Shown: positions 22,458 through 30,243, counted from the stretch's first letter. The stretch: 41,102 nucleotides of DNA from Thermoplasmata archaeon (GCA_021791335.1 JAJYWS010000035.1:1-41102); one strand, 5' to 3'. The notes: generated from the letters alone by a model not told the origin. Numbers and translations are program-made.

Positions 22458-23764
22458 CCTCGACCCCGGGTTGGGAGCGGTGCTTCGGGGAACTCCCCCG
22501 GAGCGAGGAGCCCTGGATCGCCTACCTCACCCCGGACCGGGGGCTTGCCCTGGTCAGCGACCGGGCCCGAAGGGGAAGCGGGGTGGTCGAAGCCCCCACC
22601 GAAGCGTTCCTCGCTCGGTGCGGCCAAAGCGGGGACGCCGGCCGTCCGACCATGGAGCCGGACCGGGGTGGGGATCCCGCCGCGGGGGTCCCCCTCCGTT
22701 TTCCGTACGGCCCGGTGACCTTCGGGCTCTTCGAGGCCGGTCGGATCGATCTCGAGACTCCGGGCGAGCGGGTGGTGGCGGTCCATCCGCGCGCCGGCTA
22801 CAAGCACCGGGCGATCGACCGGACGGTCGTGGGTCGGCGGCCGCTGGAGGCGCTCCCCTGGATCGAACGTCGGGTGGGGCCGGCGTCGGTCGCCCACGCG
22901 ATGACCTTTCTCGCGGCCTCCGAGTCGGCCCTCGGGCATCCGGTCCCGGAGCAGGAGCTGTGGCTCCGGGCCCTCGGGGCCGAACTCCAGCGGATCCACG
23001 TCCACCTCGGCCACATCGGGCGGAGCGTGGAGGCCGCCGGGCAGCCGGTCGGGACCGCCCAGTTCGCGGCGCTCGCGGAGGAGGCCCGACGGGCGATGGG
23101 CCGCTGGGGAGGCCACCGGTGGCTGTTCGGCCTGCTCGATCCGGACTATCCGTTCCGCCGGCTCGAGCGCTCCGATCTCCGGAGCCTCGCCGCGGAGGTC
23201 GCGAGCCTCCGACGCCGGTTCGACCGGCTCTGGGAGCTCGCCCGGGGCACCCGGATCTACATCGACCGGCTCCAATCGACCGCGGTCCTGGACCGGGCGA
23301 TCGCGCAGGCCCTGGGCGCGGTCGGGCCGGTGGCCCGGGGGAGCGGCGTCGGCTGGGACGACCGGGTGGACGACCCGATCCCCCCCTACGACCTCCTCGA
23401 CCTCCACCCCGCCGTCGAGATTGAAGGCGATGCGCTGGCCCGGATTTCGGTCCGGGCCCGGGAGATCCAACAGAGCGCCGAGCTGGTCGAGCAGATGGTG
23501 GACCGCTGGCCGGGCCGTCTCGGGCAGGTCGACCCCCGGCCGGGGGTCGCCCCCGACCGCGGGTGGGCCCGGTCGGAGAGCCCGGAGGGCGACCTGGTCT
23601 ACGACGTGACGCTCCGCGAGGGACGGATCGCGGCCCTTTGCCTGCGGACCGCCAGCGCCGCGAACTGGCCCGCGTTCGCCGAAGCCCTGCGCGGGTCGGT
23701 CTTCACGGACTTCCACTTCGCGTGGGAGAGCTTCGGGCTCTCCTTCGCCGAGACCGATGGGTGA
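22454..23764 (+). CDS. HyfG/Ech large-subunit-like protein lacking NiFe cysteines
   Basis: YKHRAIDRTVVGRRPLEALPWIERRVGPASVAHAMTFLAASE...IHVHLGHIGR; ATG start (MTSTPGWERCF) overlapping hyfF stop; L1 and L2 CxxC motifs absent. Confidence 0.85.
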   Translation: MTSTPGWERCFGELPRSEEPWIAYLTPDRGLALVSDRARRGSGVVEAPTEAFLARCGQSGDAGRPTMEPDRGGDPAAGVPLRFPYGPVTFGLFEAGRIDLETPGERVVAVHPRAGYKHRAIDRTVVGRRPLEALPWIERRVGPASVAHAMTFLAASESALGHPVPEQELWLRALGAELQRIHVHLGHIGRSVEAAGQPVGTAQFAALAEEARRAMGRWGGHRWLFGLLDPDYPFRRLERSDLRSLAAEVASLRRRFDRLWELARGTRIYIDRLQSTAVLDRAIAQALGAVGPVARGSGVGWDDRVDDPIPPYDLLDLHPAVEIEGDALARISVRAREIQQSAELVEQMVDRWPGRLGQVDPRPGVAPDRGWARSESPEGDLVYDVTLREGRIAALCLRTASAANWPAFAEALRGSVFTDFHFAWESFGLSFAETDG

Positions 23765-24518
23765 GCCGATGGCGGGATGGATCCTCCAGGCGTGGCGGCG
23801 CGGACGGCTGACCACCCGGTTCCCCCGGTCGGCCCCGACCGAGGCGGAGCTTCCCCCGACCGCACGGCTTCCGGTCCTGAGCCCGCTGCCCGCGGAAGCC
23901 TCCCGGCTCCGGGAGGCGCTGTGCCCGACCGGGGCGATCGAGGGGACCGACATCGACGGGGGTCGGTGCGTGCGGTGCGCCCGCTGCCACATCGCCGGAG
24001 CTGCGGTGACGGGGCCGTGGGATGGATCGGGCCCCCCGCCGGACCGGGGCCCCGGCCCCGACGGTGAGGGCGTCGGGGCGCAGCTCCCGCCGCCCTGGCC
24101 CGCGCCGTTCGGTCGGTCGATCCATGTCTTCCCGATCGACGTCGGCAGCTGCCAGGCCTGCAATCTCGAGGTGCTCGCCCTGTCGAACCCCTACTACGAC
24201 GCGTCCCGGCTCGGGATCTTCTTCACCCCGACTCCCCGGCACGCCGACCTGCTGCTGGTCATGGGGGTGCCGACGGCGGCGATGGAGGAGCCGTTCCGTC
24301 GGACCCTGGAGGCGATGCCGTCGCCCAAGGCGATCGTCGCGGTCGGAGCCTGCGCCATCAGCGGGGGCCTCTTCCGCCACCTCCCCGGCCGCTGGACCGT
24401 CGATTCGGCCCCCGTTCCGGTGATCTACCTCCCCGGTTGCCCCCCGGCTCCCGTGCAGATCCTGGCCGCCCTGCGACGCGCCGTCGGAATCCCCCGGGCG
24501 GAGGGGGAGCGCCCGTGA
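23757..24518 (+). CDS. HyfI/NuoB-like small subunit fused to N-terminal half-ferredoxin (HyfH-like) domain
   Basis: CPTGAIEGTDIDGGRCVRCARC then DVGSCQACNLEV...VGACAISGGLF...YLPGCPPAPVQILAAL. Confidence 0.85.
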   Translation: MGEPMAGWILQAWRRGRLTTRFPRSAPTEAELPPTARLPVLSPLPAEASRLREALCPTGAIEGTDIDGGRCVRCARCHIAGAAVTGPWDGSGPPPDRGPGPDGEGVGAQLPPPWPAPFGRSIHVFPIDVGSCQACNLEVLALSNPYYDASRLGIFFTPTPRHADLLLVMGVPTAAMEEPFRRTLEAMPSPKAIVAVGACAISGGLFRHLPGRWTVDSAPVPVIYLPGCPPAPVQILAALRRAVGIPRAEGERP

Positions 24519-26500
24519 TCGGCGCCGGCCCGCTCTCCCTCGTCGTCGGCCTCGCCCTCCTGGCCGGCGCCGTCCTTCTGGCCCGGTTCGAACGGAGGCT
24601 CGCCTATGCGGTCCTCGGAGGCGGGGCCTTCGCCCTCGTCGGGGCCGGCCTGGCCGCGGGCCTGACCGGGACCTTCGCCTGGGGTGGATGGACCGGCCCG
24701 CTGGGGGAGACGGAATTCCTCCGGGTCGACGCACTTTCGGGATATTTCCTGATCGTGGTCGGGATCGTGGGCGTCGCCGTCGCGGGCTTTGCCTTCGCCC
24801 ACGACCCTACCCACGGCCCGGGGGTGCCGATGGGGACCGCGGCGACCCTCCTCGGGATCGGTTTGGTCCTGGCGGCGCCGACCTCCCTCCTGTTCCTCGC
24901 CGGCTGGGAGATCATGACCCTCGGGTCGTTCGTGGGGCTGCTCCAAGGGGCCTCCCCCCGGGAGCGGCTCGTTCCGGCGGCGTACGCCTTCCTGGGACTG
25001 GGGGAGGCGAGCACCCTCGCCTGGTTCGTGGCCTGGGGCGCCCTGCGGGCCGCCCGGGGCACCTGGCTCTTCGCCGGGGGGCCGGTGCCGGCCGAATGGG
25101 CCGGGATCGTCTTCGTCGCCGGAGCGGTCGCCGCGACAATCAAGATGGGGGTCCTGCCGTTCCAGATCGGGGAGTGGCTCCCCCTGGCGCGGGCCCAGGC
25201 GCCGGCCCCTGTCGCCGCCCTCGTCAGCGCCGCCGTTACGGCGGTCGGTGCCTACGGTCTGTTGCGGCTGATGACCCTCCTCGGACCCGGTCCGGCGTGG
25301 TGGGGCGGGCTGCTCCTGATCGTCGGCTGCGCCTCGGCCCTGGTGGGCGCCCTCTGGGCGAGCGTGAGCGACCATCCCCAAGGGCTCCTGGCCTACAGCA
25401 CCATCGAGAACAACGGCCTCATCCTGGTCGCCCTGGGCGCCTCCCTCATCGCCTCCGCGTACGGGCTCACCGGGCTCGCCGCCGTAGCGCTGTTCGCGGC
25501 GTTGTTCCAGGTCTTCGCACACGCTTCGGCCAAGTCGGGGCTCTTCCTCGTTGCGGGGCCCCTCGCCCGGGGTCCCCGGCCTCCCCCGTCGGACCGCGAC
25601 CGCTTCTGGGACGGTCGGGCCGCCGGGCCATCCCTCGGAATGTACCTGGCCGGAGCGAGCCTCGCGGCGGCCCCGCCGATGGCGGGGTTTGTCGCGGAGT
25701 GGATGATCCTGGAGACGCTCTTCCAATCGTACCGCATCCCCTCCTTGACCTACCAGCTCCTCGGCCTCTTCGCGGGGGCTCTCCTCGCCCTGGCGGACGG
25801 CCTCATGGTGGTGGCGATGACCAAGTTCGTCGGCTACGATGCCCTGCGGCGGACCCGGCAACGGAACGACCCGGGCGCCGCCCGCCCGAGGCCTGGGCCG
25901 ATCCTGGGGATCGCGTCGGTCTCCGTGGCGCTCGGGGTGGCCGCGCCCTGGGTCTTGACCGCGCTCGCACCGGTCGTCGGTCTGGTCGGGGGCCGGCCGG
26001 TGTCGGCGCCCGTCGTGGGCCTTCTCGGACTTCCGATCGGATGGTCGATCGTCTCGGGCGCCCCGTTCGGAGCGTTCACGCCGACGGCGATTCCGGTCGC
26101 CCTCGGCCTCGGGACGCTCGTCGCAGTCGGCTATGCGGCCCTCGGCCGGCCGACCCGGATCCGGCGCACCCCGGTTTGGATGTCCGGCAGTCGCCCCGAT
26201 CTCCCCGGGGAGATCTACGGTTCGAAGGCGTTCTCGACCGGGCTCCGCACGATGCTGAAGGAGCTCCTCCCCGCGGCGGCCGTAATCGGGTTTGACGAGG
26301 CCCGGGGACCCTCCGACACCGGGGTCCCGGAAGCCCTCGACCCCTTCGAACGCGGGTATACCGCCCTGGCGGCCGCGGTGCAGGGGCTCGGGCAGGTGAT
26401 CTCCCGGAACCTCATGGCCGGACGGCTGGACCGGTACGTCGCCTATCTGCTCATCGCGGTCCTGGCCGCCGTGGCGTACGTGGGGATCCTCTACCACTAA
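24515..26500 (+). CDS. HyfB/NuoL-like antiporter-type membrane subunit
   Basis: FLAGWEIMTLGSFVGLL, TIKMGVLPFQIGEWLPLARAQAPAPVAALVSA, YSTIENNGLILVALG; GTG start overlapping previous stop. Confidence 0.9.
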   Translation: MIGAGPLSLVVGLALLAGAVLLARFERRLAYAVLGGGAFALVGAGLAAGLTGTFAWGGWTGPLGETEFLRVDALSGYFLIVVGIVGVAVAGFAFAHDPTHGPGVPMGTAATLLGIGLVLAAPTSLLFLAGWEIMTLGSFVGLLQGASPRERLVPAAYAFLGLGEASTLAWFVAWGALRAARGTWLFAGGPVPAEWAGIVFVAGAVAATIKMGVLPFQIGEWLPLARAQAPAPVAALVSAAVTAVGAYGLLRLMTLLGPGPAWWGGLLLIVGCASALVGALWASVSDHPQGLLAYSTIENNGLILVALGASLIASAYGLTGLAAVALFAALFQVFAHASAKSGLFLVAGPLARGPRPPPSDRDRFWDGRAAGPSLGMYLAGASLAAAPPMAGFVAEWMILETLFQSYRIPSLTYQLLGLFAGALLALADGLMVVAMTKFVGYDALRRTRQRNDPGAARPRPGPILGIASVSVALGVAAPWVLTALAPVVGLVGGRPVSAPVVGLLGLPIGWSIVSGAPFGAFTPTAIPVALGLGTLVAVGYAALGRPTRIRRTPVWMSGSRPDLPGEIYGSKAFSTGLRTMLKELLPAAAVIGFDEARGPSDTGVPEALDPFERGYTALAAAVQGLGQVISRNLMAGRLDRYVAYLLIAVLAAVAYVGILYH

Positions 26501-26551
26501 GGGCCGCCCCGCCCGCGGTCAGCGAACCCTCTTGAGCCGATCCCTCTTCGG

Positions 26552-27229
26552 TTGCGGGCGATGTCGGAGGACGAAGGCGGGGCCGAAGGCGGCCGGCCCG
26601 AGTGGTTCCGGCACCACGGCGAGGACCTGAGCCGGCTGCTCTCCCTGAGCGACGGCGTGTTCGCCTTCGCCTTCACCCTCCTCGTCCTGCAGTTGACGGT
26701 CCCGGTCATCGACACCGCGGGCCTGTCGAACGGGGCGGTCTCCCGGGCGCTCGCCCAGGCCCTCTGGGGCGATCTGCCGGCGATCCTGGCCTTCGCCATC
26801 GGCGCCGTCTTCATCGGGCTTCAGTGGACCGTCCATCACCGCACCTTCCGCTACATCCGACGCTACGACTCCCCCCTCCTCTGGCTCAACCTCGGGTTCC
26901 TCGCGACCGTCGCGATCAACCCGTTCCTGCTCGGGGTCTTCATCCGCTACCAGGAGACCTCGGCGGCGGTGATGCTCTACGGCGGGGGGGAGGCGATCAC
27001 CATCGGCCTCCTGGCCCTGATCTGGTGGTACGCGACCTGGGATCGGCGGCTCGTCGACGCTTCGCTCAGCGACCGGCTGATCGAATATTACCGGTACCGG
27101 AGCCTCATCTTCCCGACCGCGTTCGCGATCTCGGTGGGCCTGGCGTACGTCTCGGCGACCTTGGGGGAGCTCAGCTGGCTCGTCGGCCTCATGGCCGGGG
27201 GCTGGCTCTCCCGGCGCTACCGGTCCTGA
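26552..27229 (+). CDS. TMEM175/DUF1211-family membrane protein (putative K+ channel)
   Basis: RLLSLSDGVFAFAFTLLVLQLTVP motif typical of TMEM175 repeats; multiple TM segments. Confidence 0.8.
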   Translation: MRAMSEDEGGAEGGRPEWFRHHGEDLSRLLSLSDGVFAFAFTLLVLQLTVPVIDTAGLSNGAVSRALAQALWGDLPAILAFAIGAVFIGLQWTVHHRTFRYIRRYDSPLLWLNLGFLATVAINPFLLGVFIRYQETSAAVMLYGGGEAITIGLLALIWWYATWDRRLVDASLSDRLIEYYRYRSLIFPTAFAISVGLAYVSATLGELSWLVGLMAGGWLSRRYRS

Positions 27230-27510
27230 GCCGGGGCGACCGGGCCCCCGGCCGCTCCCGGCTCGCGGGTCACGTAGCGATGGAGCCGGTCGCAGATCCC
27301 GCGGAAGTACCGGGTCCCGCCCTCGGCGTAATCCGTGGCGAGGTGCCGGGTGATCTCGGCTTCGTCCCAGGCCGGATCGATCGAAGGGGTGAACATGCAG
27401 GGGAAGACCAGGAACCGGCGGCCCTCCAGGGTCAGCCGGGCGCTCTCCGACGCGCCGCAGAAGGGGCAGTGCTGGACGGCCGAGACGGGGATCCGGGGTT
27501 CCTCGGGCAT
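27217..27510 (-). CDS. Small cysteine-motif protein, uncharacterised
   Basis: 97 aa MPEEPRIPVSAVQHCPFCGASESARLTLEGRRFLVFPCMFTPSIDPAWDE...; 6 bp from guaAb stop. Confidence 0.6.
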   Translation of the reverse strand: MPEEPRIPVSAVQHCPFCGASESARLTLEGRRFLVFPCMFTPSIDPAWDEAEITRHLATDYAEGGTRYFRGICDRLHRYVTREPGAAGGPVAPAQDR

Positions 27511-27515
27511 CGGGC

Positions 27516-28463
27516 TCACTCCCACTCGATGGTCGCCGGCGGCTTGTCGGTGAGGTCGTAGAGGACCCGGACGACGTGCGGCGTCAGCTCCCGGGTGATC
27601 CGCTCGGCGAGCCGGACCGCGAGCGGGTGCGGCAGCGCGACCGCCGACGCGGTCATGGCGTCGGTCGACTCGACGATCCGGACCACCACCGCCTCCCCCG
27701 CGATCCGGTTGTCCCCGGTCACCCCGACCGTACGCGACGCGAGGAGCACGGCAAAGTACTGCCAGGGCGCCGGGAGGGTGCCGGCGGCCACGGCCCGTTC
27801 CACCTCCTCCTCCACGATCGCATTGGCCCGCCGAAGCTGGGCGACGCGCTCCCGGGTCACGGCCCCGTTGACCCGGACGGCCAGACCCGGGCCGGGAAAG
27901 GGCTGCCGGTCCGACTCGGGGATCCCGAGGTACCGGGCGACCGCACGGACCTCGTCCTTGTAGAGATCGCGGATCGGCTCGACCAAGGTCAGCCGGCTGT
28001 CGGCCGGGATGCCGCCCACATTGTGGTGGGTCTTGATCGTGTCGCGCAGGGCACCGCCGCTCTCGATCCAGTCCGGGGCGATGGTGCCCTGCACCAGCCG
28101 GTCGGTGCCGCGGGCCCGGGCCTCCGCCTCGAACAGCCGAATGAACGCCGCGCCAATCCGGCGGCGCTTCTCCTCCGGATCGTCGACCCCCTCGAGGGCC
28201 GCCAAGAAGCGCTCCGACCCGTCGATGATCTCCGCCCGGAGTCCGGTCGCCGCGAAGATCCCCCGGACCCGCTCGACCTCGCCCTCCCGAAGCAGGCCGG
28301 TGTCGACGAACAGCGCGTCCGCTCGATCCCCGATCGCCCGGTGGGTCAGCACCGCCGCGACGGTGCTGTCGATTCCGCCGGAGGCCGCCACGACGCACCG
28401 ACCCGGGATCTCGGCCCGGAGCCTCGCGATCGCCTGCGCGCAAAAGTCGGCGGGTGAGTTCAT
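27516..28463 (-). CDS. guaAb: GMP synthase subunit B (ATP pyrophosphatase)
   Basis: VVAASGGIDSTVAAVLTHRAIGDRADALFVDTGLLREGE, LVQGTIAPDWIESGG, C-terminal YDLTDKPPATIEWE. Confidence 0.93.
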   Translation of the reverse strand: MNSPADFCAQAIARLRAEIPGRCVVAASGGIDSTVAAVLTHRAIGDRADALFVDTGLLREGEVERVRGIFAATGLRAEIIDGSERFLAALEGVDDPEEKRRRIGAAFIRLFEAEARARGTDRLVQGTIAPDWIESGGALRDTIKTHHNVGGIPADSRLTLVEPIRDLYKDEVRAVARYLGIPESDRQPFPGPGLAVRVNGAVTRERVAQLRRANAIVEEEVERAVAAGTLPAPWQYFAVLLASRTVGVTGDNRIAGEAVVVRIVESTDAMTASAVALPHPLAVRLAERITRELTPHVVRVLYDLTDKPPATIEWE

Positions 28464-28766
28464 TCCCCGCCTCCCTCGGGCTCGGGGGTTCGTCGGGCCG
28501 GGTCACGACGCATGCCGGAGAGCGGCCGAACCATGGAACCGAGTGGGGGCACTCCCGCCGCGCCCTCGAGTCCCGGGCGGCCACCGGCACGCTGGGTGAA
28601 CATCATCGCGTGCGGCAACCCGCGCCCCACTAAAGGGTTCGGGGGCCCGGCCGGTCGTCGATTCCTCGGGAGGAAGGGGGGGCGCATGGGTCGGGATTAT
28701 AAAATTTCCCTCCCCGGGTGGACCAAAACCTAAATAGGGGGTGCTCGTCGGCGCCACCGGCCGGGG

Positions 28767-28949
28767 GTGGGGGAGTTGGAGGAGTTGATCTGCAATGTGG
28801 AGTTCCTTCGGGCTCGCGCCGAACTCGTGGCGCGGGTCTCCAGCGAAGCCGGCGGGGTCCGAGAGTACCGCGGGGCCGTCGTCGGTTCGGTGATCGACCA
28901 GGTCATTCACGATCTCCAAGAGGAGTTCGAATCGGCCCCGGCGGCCTAG
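28767..28949 (+). CDS. Small hypothetical protein (60 aa)
   Basis: GTG start, TATA-like CCTAAATAGG about 33 nt upstream; MGELEELICNVEFLRARAELVARVSSEAGG... Confidence 0.5.
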   Translation: MGELEELICNVEFLRARAELVARVSSEAGGVREYRGAVVGSVIDQVIHDLQEEFESAPAA

Positions 28950-29004
28950 CCCGGGTGGTTCACTCCGCCGATTCGGCCATTGGGGAAGATCGAGGGGAGG
29001 CATC

Positions 29005-29346
29005 ATGGAGAAACCTACCACCGCAAAGGCGCCGGTGAGCCATGCCGTCGAGAGCGCATTCACGAAGGTCTGGGGGGACGAGAATGTCCTCGCCCTCATC
29101 GCCCTCAAGGTCGAGACCGCCGAAGCGGACAGTGTCGCCTCCGAGGTCAGCAAGTTCTCCGAGGTCGAGGACGTCTTCCTCGTGACCGGCGACACCGACA
29201 TCTCCCTCAAGGTTCGGTTCCCGTCCTACGACGGCCTCAAGGAGTTCGTCCTCCGTCGGCTCCCGGCGGTCCGCGGGATCCGGGAGACCAAGACGCTGCT
29301 CGTGGTGACCGCCTACAAGGAAGGCACGGAGCCGCGCCGGCCATGA
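29005..29346 (+). CDS. Lrp/AsnC RAM (ligand-binding) domain protein without HTH
   Basis: ALIALKVETAEADSVASEVSKFSEVEDVFLVTGDTDISLKVRFPSYDGLKEFVLRRLPAVRGIRETKTLLVVTAYKE. Confidence 0.82.
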   Translation: MEKPTTAKAPVSHAVESAFTKVWGDENVLALIALKVETAEADSVASEVSKFSEVEDVFLVTGDTDISLKVRFPSYDGLKEFVLRRLPAVRGIRETKTLLVVTAYKEGTEPRRP

Positions 29347-29657
29347 TGCCTCAAGCCCGGGGCCCCGAGACCGCGCTACCGGAGGCTCCGGTGGCCGAAC
29401 CGACCGAGCGGGCGGCCGCCCTGGAGCGCGCCCTCGAGGCGCTGAGCCAGTTGGCGGAGGATGCGTCCGTCCCACGGAATATCCGACGGGGCGCCCAGAG
29501 CGCCCGAGACTCCGTGGCCCAGTCCCGGGCCGCCTTGGATGTCCGGATCGCCACCGCCGTGTCGGCGCTGGACGACCTGGCCAACGCCCCCAACCTTCCG
29601 AGCCATGGGCGCACCGCGCTCTGGTCGGTCCTCTCGAGCCTGGAGAGCGTGCCGTGA
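29343..29657 (+). CDS. UPF0147 family protein
   Basis: ALEALSQLAEDASVPRNIRRGAQSARDSV...RIATAVSALDDLANAPNLPSHGRTALWSVLSSLE. Confidence 0.85.
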   Translation: MMPQARGPETALPEAPVAEPTERAAALERALEALSQLAEDASVPRNIRRGAQSARDSVAQSRAALDVRIATAVSALDDLANAPNLPSHGRTALWSVLSSLESVP

Positions 29658-29676
29658 GTTCCTCGGGGCGCACCCT

Positions 29677-29683
29677 CAAATAC
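29677..29683 (+). promoter_or_regulatory. Possible TATA-like element for tRNA-Lys (CAAATAC)
   Basis: AT-rich stretch 34-40 nt upstream of the tRNA 5' end in GC-rich context. Confidence 0.3.
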
Positions 29684-29716
29684 CCGGCCTTCGTCGGTCG
29701 GCGACGGAGCGGGTGC

Positions 29717-29859
29717 GGGCCCGTAGCTCAGCTAGGTTGGCGGTCCGGTCCACCGGGCGGCCCTAGACAGAGCAGCTGGCTTTTAACCAGTTGGTCGGGG
29801 GTTCGAACGAGGAGCCTGTCGGTGGTCCCGGCGCTTCTCCGAGTCTCCCCCCGGGCCCG
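29717..29859 (+). tRNA. tRNA-Lys (anticodon TTT, 29782... loop CTTTTAA 29780-29786) with two introns: 29738-29768 (D-loop, 20/21) and 29808-29845 (T-loop, 59/60)
   Basis: Acceptor GGGCCCG 29717-29723 / CGGGCCC 29852-29858; D-stem GCTC/GAGC; anticodon arm GCTGG CTTTTAA CCAGT; T-stem GGGGG 29797-29801 / CCCCC 29847-29851. Spliced product GGGCCCGTAGCTCAGCTAGGTAGAGCAGCTGGCTTTTAACCAGTTGGTCGGGGGTTCGAATCCCCCCGGGCCCG (74 nt). Confidence 0.9.
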
Positions 29860-29883
29860 TCCCTTCTTCGCCTCGAGGTCCCC

Positions 29884-30234
29884 ATGACTCCCCCCAAGAA
29901 CCCCCCGAAGACATCGCGATCCCGACGGAGCAAGTCGACTCCGGCGTCGGCCGCCGAGACGCGCCCCTTCGTGGCGCACCGGATGGTGCCCCCCCACGAG
30001 GTGCTCTCGGAGGAGGAGTCGGCCCAGGTGCTCGCGACGCTCGGCACGCCGGCCGATCGGATCCCGAAGATCCTCCTCACCGACCCGGGTCTCAAAACCG
30101 ATCCCAAATACCAGAAGATGCGGGATGCGGGGGAGCCGATGCTGGGCCGCGTGGTCCGCATCCGGCGCCCCTCGGCCACCGCCGGGACGGCCATCGCCTA
30201 TCGGTTGATTGTCGACTCTCTGGGAGCCGACTGA
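29884..30234 (+). CDS. rpoH: DNA-directed RNA polymerase subunit H (Rpb5-like)
   Basis: FVAHRMVPPHEVLSEEESAQVLATLGTPADRIPKILLTDPGLKTDPKYQKMRDAGEPMLGRVVRIRRPSATAGTAIAYRLI; GAGGT SD-like before ATG. Confidence 0.93.
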   Translation: MTPPKNPPKTSRSRRSKSTPASAAETRPFVAHRMVPPHEVLSEEESAQVLATLGTPADRIPKILLTDPGLKTDPKYQKMRDAGEPMLGRVVRIRRPSATAGTAIAYRLIVDSLGAD

Positions 30235-30243
30235 GGAATCTCC

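Noticed and set aside
28590-28615. Possible C/D box sRNA (minus GCGATGATGTTCACC)
   Set aside because: C box is imperfect and no clear D/D' box at suitable spacing.
28460-28687. 75-aa minus ORF upstream of guaAb
   Set aside because: Pro/Arg/Gly-rich, start only about 11 nt from the TATA-like element; not convincing as a gene.
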